NCBI GenBank assembly: GCA_964646405.1
Contig: CAZYDV010000319.1
Coordinates: 1 to 7,211 of the forward strand
Source: CAKZSB01 sp964646405
Lineage (GTDB): Bacteria; Pseudomonadota; Gammaproteobacteria; Granulosicoccales; Granulosicoccaceae
Direction: 5' to 3'
Length of the DNA stretch: 7,211 nucleotides
Shown here one piece after another: positions 5,105 through 7,211 of the stretch. The stretch's first letter is position 1. Each line of letters starts with the position of its first letter. Made by a program: the position numbers and the translations under genes. The notes below the pieces were generated by a model. The model searched no databases and was not told where the DNA came from. It was given only the letters and a program-made list of their open reading frames with translations.

Positions 5105-7021
5105 ATGACTAAAGATATCAGTCGGCGCGATCTGATAATGGCCGCCCGCAGCCCCTCTATCGACTATGCCGTTTATGAAGAGTCGTCCAATCAGGTGCCG
5201 ATTCCACCGGCGACCGCAGAAGTCCATACGTCGGCCTGTGACTATTGCATAGTCGGTTGTGGCTACAAAGCCTACACCTGGCCGGTTGACGAGGCCGGTG
5301 GCAGTAGTGCCGATGACAATGCGTTCCATCGGGACTTCCCGGTCGTGGCCGGAAGAGGTCAGTGGGTCAGTCCGAACATGCACAATATCGTTAAACGCGA
5401 TGGCAAGCTGCATCACGTGGTGGTAATTGCCGACGGAGAAACTGCAGTCAACCGCGAGGGCAACCACTCGGTGCGTGGCGGCAAGCTGGCGCAGAAGCTC
5501 TACAACCCCAACAAACCAACCGCAGATCGATTGCAAACACCGATGTTGCGGGTCAACGATTCAATGTTGCCGATCTCGTGGGACGATGCCACAACCATCG
5601 TCGCCGAGCTATCGCGCTATGCGATCGACAAGAATGGCCCCAATGCGTTTGGTATGCGCTACTACTCCTATCAGTACTGGGAGAATACCTATGCGCTGTC
5701 GAAGCTGATCTACAACGATATTGGTACCGCCATTGGCGCCGAGCACGATAAACCCACCGGTACCAATGATGCCGTGGGTCTCGATGATTCGGGGGTCGAC
5801 GGTTTTTCAACCTCCTATGCAGATTTCAAAGAAGCCGATGTCATTTTCATGTCCGGTTTTGATCCCTTCGAGAATCACACTATCCTGTTTACCGAGTGGA
5901 TAGCACCAGGTGGCGCGAAGATTATCTTCGTCAATCCGCGAAAGAGCCCGACGGCAGTACATGCAGAGCGCAATGATGGTCTGCATTTGCAGGTACAACC
6001 CAACACTGACACCGTACTCAACAACGCGATTCAGCGTTATATCCTGGAGCAGGGGTGGGAGGATTCTGAGTGGATAGCGCGTATGACGGCATCGTCAGAG
6101 GAAATTCTGATGGAAAAGCCAGGCAAGCACTGGCGCCGTCGTACATTTGGACAAGATTTCGAAGCACACAAAGCATGGTTGTTGTCCGACGACCAATACA
6201 CACTGGAGAACACCGAAAAGACAACCTGGGTGCCGAAAGAAAAGATCATTCGCGCCGCCGAAATGATGGCAAAACCACGCGGAAAAACGCGACCGAAAAC
6301 CACCGTCATGCTGGAGAAAGGTAACTACTGGTCATTCAACTATCCGGCCAGTGCGTCGTTGTCTTCGCTGGGTTTGCTGGTCGGTGCGGGCAGTCGCCCT
6401 GGACAAAATATGAGTCGTGCCGGGGGCCATCAACGCGGCGGCATGAAACTCAAAGGCTATCCGTTGAGTAAATCCTGGGTCGAGTCAAAGCACGGCAAAG
6501 AGGGCGAACCGGCGCCCATGCCGGTTAACTTCGATCAATACGCCATGTCCGGAAAACTGGGTGTCTGTTACATCCTCGGTACTACCTGGCTGGATTCCAT
6601 GAATGCCGCACAGGCGATTCGATTGAAGCTCGGCGAATTGACGCGCAAGCACCCCGTTCAGGCAGACAGTTTGGTCGTCGCTGAGTACATAGATATGCTG
6701 AAGAAACGCATTGATGCCGGCGGCATGTTTCTGGTGCAGCAGGATATCTACCCCAACACACTGACCGACTTTGCCGACATCATCCTGCCTGCAGCCACCT
6801 GGGGTGAGGCTGACTTCACCCGTGCTCAGGGCGAGCGACGATTGCGGATGTACTCGCGCATCAGCGATGCGCCCGGTGAGGCAAAGCCCGACTGGTGGAC
6901 GATTGCACAGATCGGTAAAAAGATGGGTTATGAAGGATGGGACTTCGAAGAGGCCAACGACATTTTCGAAAAAGCATCCGAAAAATCAAAAGGGGCCACT
7001 ACGATTTTTCCAAGGTGGTAG
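5105..7021 (+). CDS. Aio/Idr-family molybdopterin oxidoreductase large subunit, N-terminal part before frameshift
   Basis: This DMSO-reductase-superfamily subunit resembles arsenite oxidase AioA and iodate reductase IdrA. Visible features: C45-x2-C48-x3-C52 and Ser122 in HSVRGGK (the AioA-type [3Fe-4S] site), AP/NP-like molybdopterin segments such as FMSGFDPFENH, IIFVNPRKSP and LEKGNYW, R438-x3-H442 in SRAGGHQRGG (equivalent to the Mo-site Arg419/His423 of AioA), and ILPAATWGE before GERR. The stretch from about His214 to Gly233, which in AioA carries arsenite-site His and Glu residues, lacks them. The ATG follows AGGAGA at 5092-5097 with 7 bases of spacing; an upstream in-frame TTG at 5066 has no such support. 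SRRDL at 6-10 resembles a Tat motif but no hydrophobic segment follows, so export with the Rieske partner is likely. The frame ends at 638 residues, well short of the roughly 820-850 expected, because of a frameshift near 6991. Confidence 0.88.
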   Translation: MTKDISRRDLIMAARSPSIDYAVYEESSNQVPIPPATAEVHTSACDYCIVGCGYKAYTWPVDEAGGSSADDNAFHRDFPVVAGRGQWVSPNMHNIVKRDGKLHHVVVIADGETAVNREGNHSVRGGKLAQKLYNPNKPTADRLQTPMLRVNDSMLPISWDDATTIVAELSRYAIDKNGPNAFGMRYYSYQYWENTYALSKLIYNDIGTAIGAEHDKPTGTNDAVGLDDSGVDGFSTSYADFKEADVIFMSGFDPFENHTILFTEWIAPGGAKIIFVNPRKSPTAVHAERNDGLHLQVQPNTDTVLNNAIQRYILEQGWEDSEWIARMTASSEEILMEKPGKHWRRRTFGQDFEAHKAWLLSDDQYTLENTEKTTWVPKEKIIRAAEMMAKPRGKTRPKTTVMLEKGNYWSFNYPASASLSSLGLLVGAGSRPGQNMSRAGGHQRGGMKLKGYPLSKSWVESKHGKEGEPAPMPVNFDQYAMSGKLGVCYILGTTWLDSMNAAQAIRLKLGELTRKHPVQADSLVVAEYIDMLKKRIDAGGMFLVQQDIYPNTLTDFADIILPAATWGEADFTRAQGERRLRMYSRISDAPGEAKPDWWTIAQIGKKMGYEGWDFEEANDIFEKASEKSKGATTIFPRW

Positions 7022-7211
7022 AGGTTGCCAGGTCGCAGGGAAAGAAAGCCCACGAATTTTTACGGGAAATGAGTACAACAGGCATTCAATTACCAGCGCG
7101 AATCGTTAATGGAGAACTTACCGGCACCTTGCGCTTGCACGATGAAACCTTTCCAGCTGACGAAAAAGATACAGCACCCAAAATCGTCTATCAATTCAAG
7201 ACGGCCAGTGG
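6991..7211 (+). CDS. Continuation of the large subunit in another frame, running off the right edge
   Basis: This frame is open from 6934 (after TGA at 6931-6933) to the window end without a stop. From 6991 it reads RGHYDFSKVVEVARSQGKK, then AHEFLREMSTTGIQLP, then NGELTGTLRLHDETF and IVYQFKTASG. These segments match the pattern expected after the GERR region in Aio/Idr large subunits, where a G-x-Q-x-P motif and a later substrate-lobe F-x-T-x-x-G stretch occur. It has no start codon or ribosome binding site of its own at the junction. It is therefore the downstream part of the gene at 5105 after a net one-base loss in the A-rich stretch around 6981-6991. The true gene continues beyond the window. 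Confidence 0.8.

Noticed and set aside
4550..5536. A 328-codon open frame on the minus strand
   Set aside because: It lies opposite the Rieske gene and the start of the large subunit, both of which have strong motifs and ribosome binding sites. Its translation shows no recognisable domain.
6771..7109. A 112-codon + strand frame overlapping the end of the large subunit, as the possible continuation
   Set aside because: Its translation after 6990 is Arg/Gly-rich without family motifs and stops at 7109. The other alternative frame carries the family-like sequence.
1..7211. CRISPR array, tRNA/rRNA genes, insertion sequences
   Set aside because: No regularly spaced repeats, tRNA-like cloverleaf, transposase or terminal repeats were seen on reading both strands.

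Overview
The window looks like chromosomal DNA from a moderately GC-rich proteobacterium, plausibly marine and gammaproteobacterial. That placement is an inference from protein style and gene content, not from a marker gene. All supported genes are on the + strand. There are three blocks: a 5'-truncated trimethylamine-dehydrogenase-like flavoprotein (2-1978), a small stress- or redox-type operon (2209-4357), and the start of a periplasmic molybdoenzyme operon (4445 to the right edge).

Block 2 encodes a YdjA-like nitroreductase, an ECF sigma factor and a single-pass zinc-finger (ZAS) anti-sigma factor. The three genes are closely spaced. A strong ECF-type promoter candidate, GGAAC-N16-CGTT, lies just upstream of the first gene behind an A-tract and overlaps a 7-bp-arm inverted repeat. 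The simplest reading is an autoregulated operon in which the sigma factor drives its own transcription and the membrane-bound anti-sigma factor restrains it. The anti-sigma start is odd. An ATG with a good ribosome binding site sits 1 bp after the sigma stop and is in frame with the anti-sigma gene, but an amber codon closes that frame at codon 4. The gene then has to start at a weak GTG.

Block 3 encodes a Tat-exported Rieske [2Fe-2S] protein followed by the large molybdopterin subunit of the arsenite oxidase/iodate reductase (Aio/Idr) family. The C-X2-C-X3-C and Ser ligands of the [3Fe-4S] cluster and the Arg-x3-His pair of the Mo site are present. The segment that carries the arsenite-site His and Glu in AioA is replaced, so the substrate is uncertain; iodate or another oxyanion is a real alternative to arsenite. 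The large-subunit frame stops early at 7019-7021, but a family-like continuation runs open in another frame from about 6991 to the window end. This indicates a one-base frameshift in an A-rich stretch (sequencing error, mutation, or less likely programmed frameshifting).

The possible new system is the linkage of an ECF sigma/ZAS anti-sigma/nitroreductase operon to a divergent Aio/Idr-like periplasmic oxidoreductase. The sequence supports adjacency and common orientation. It does not prove regulation.
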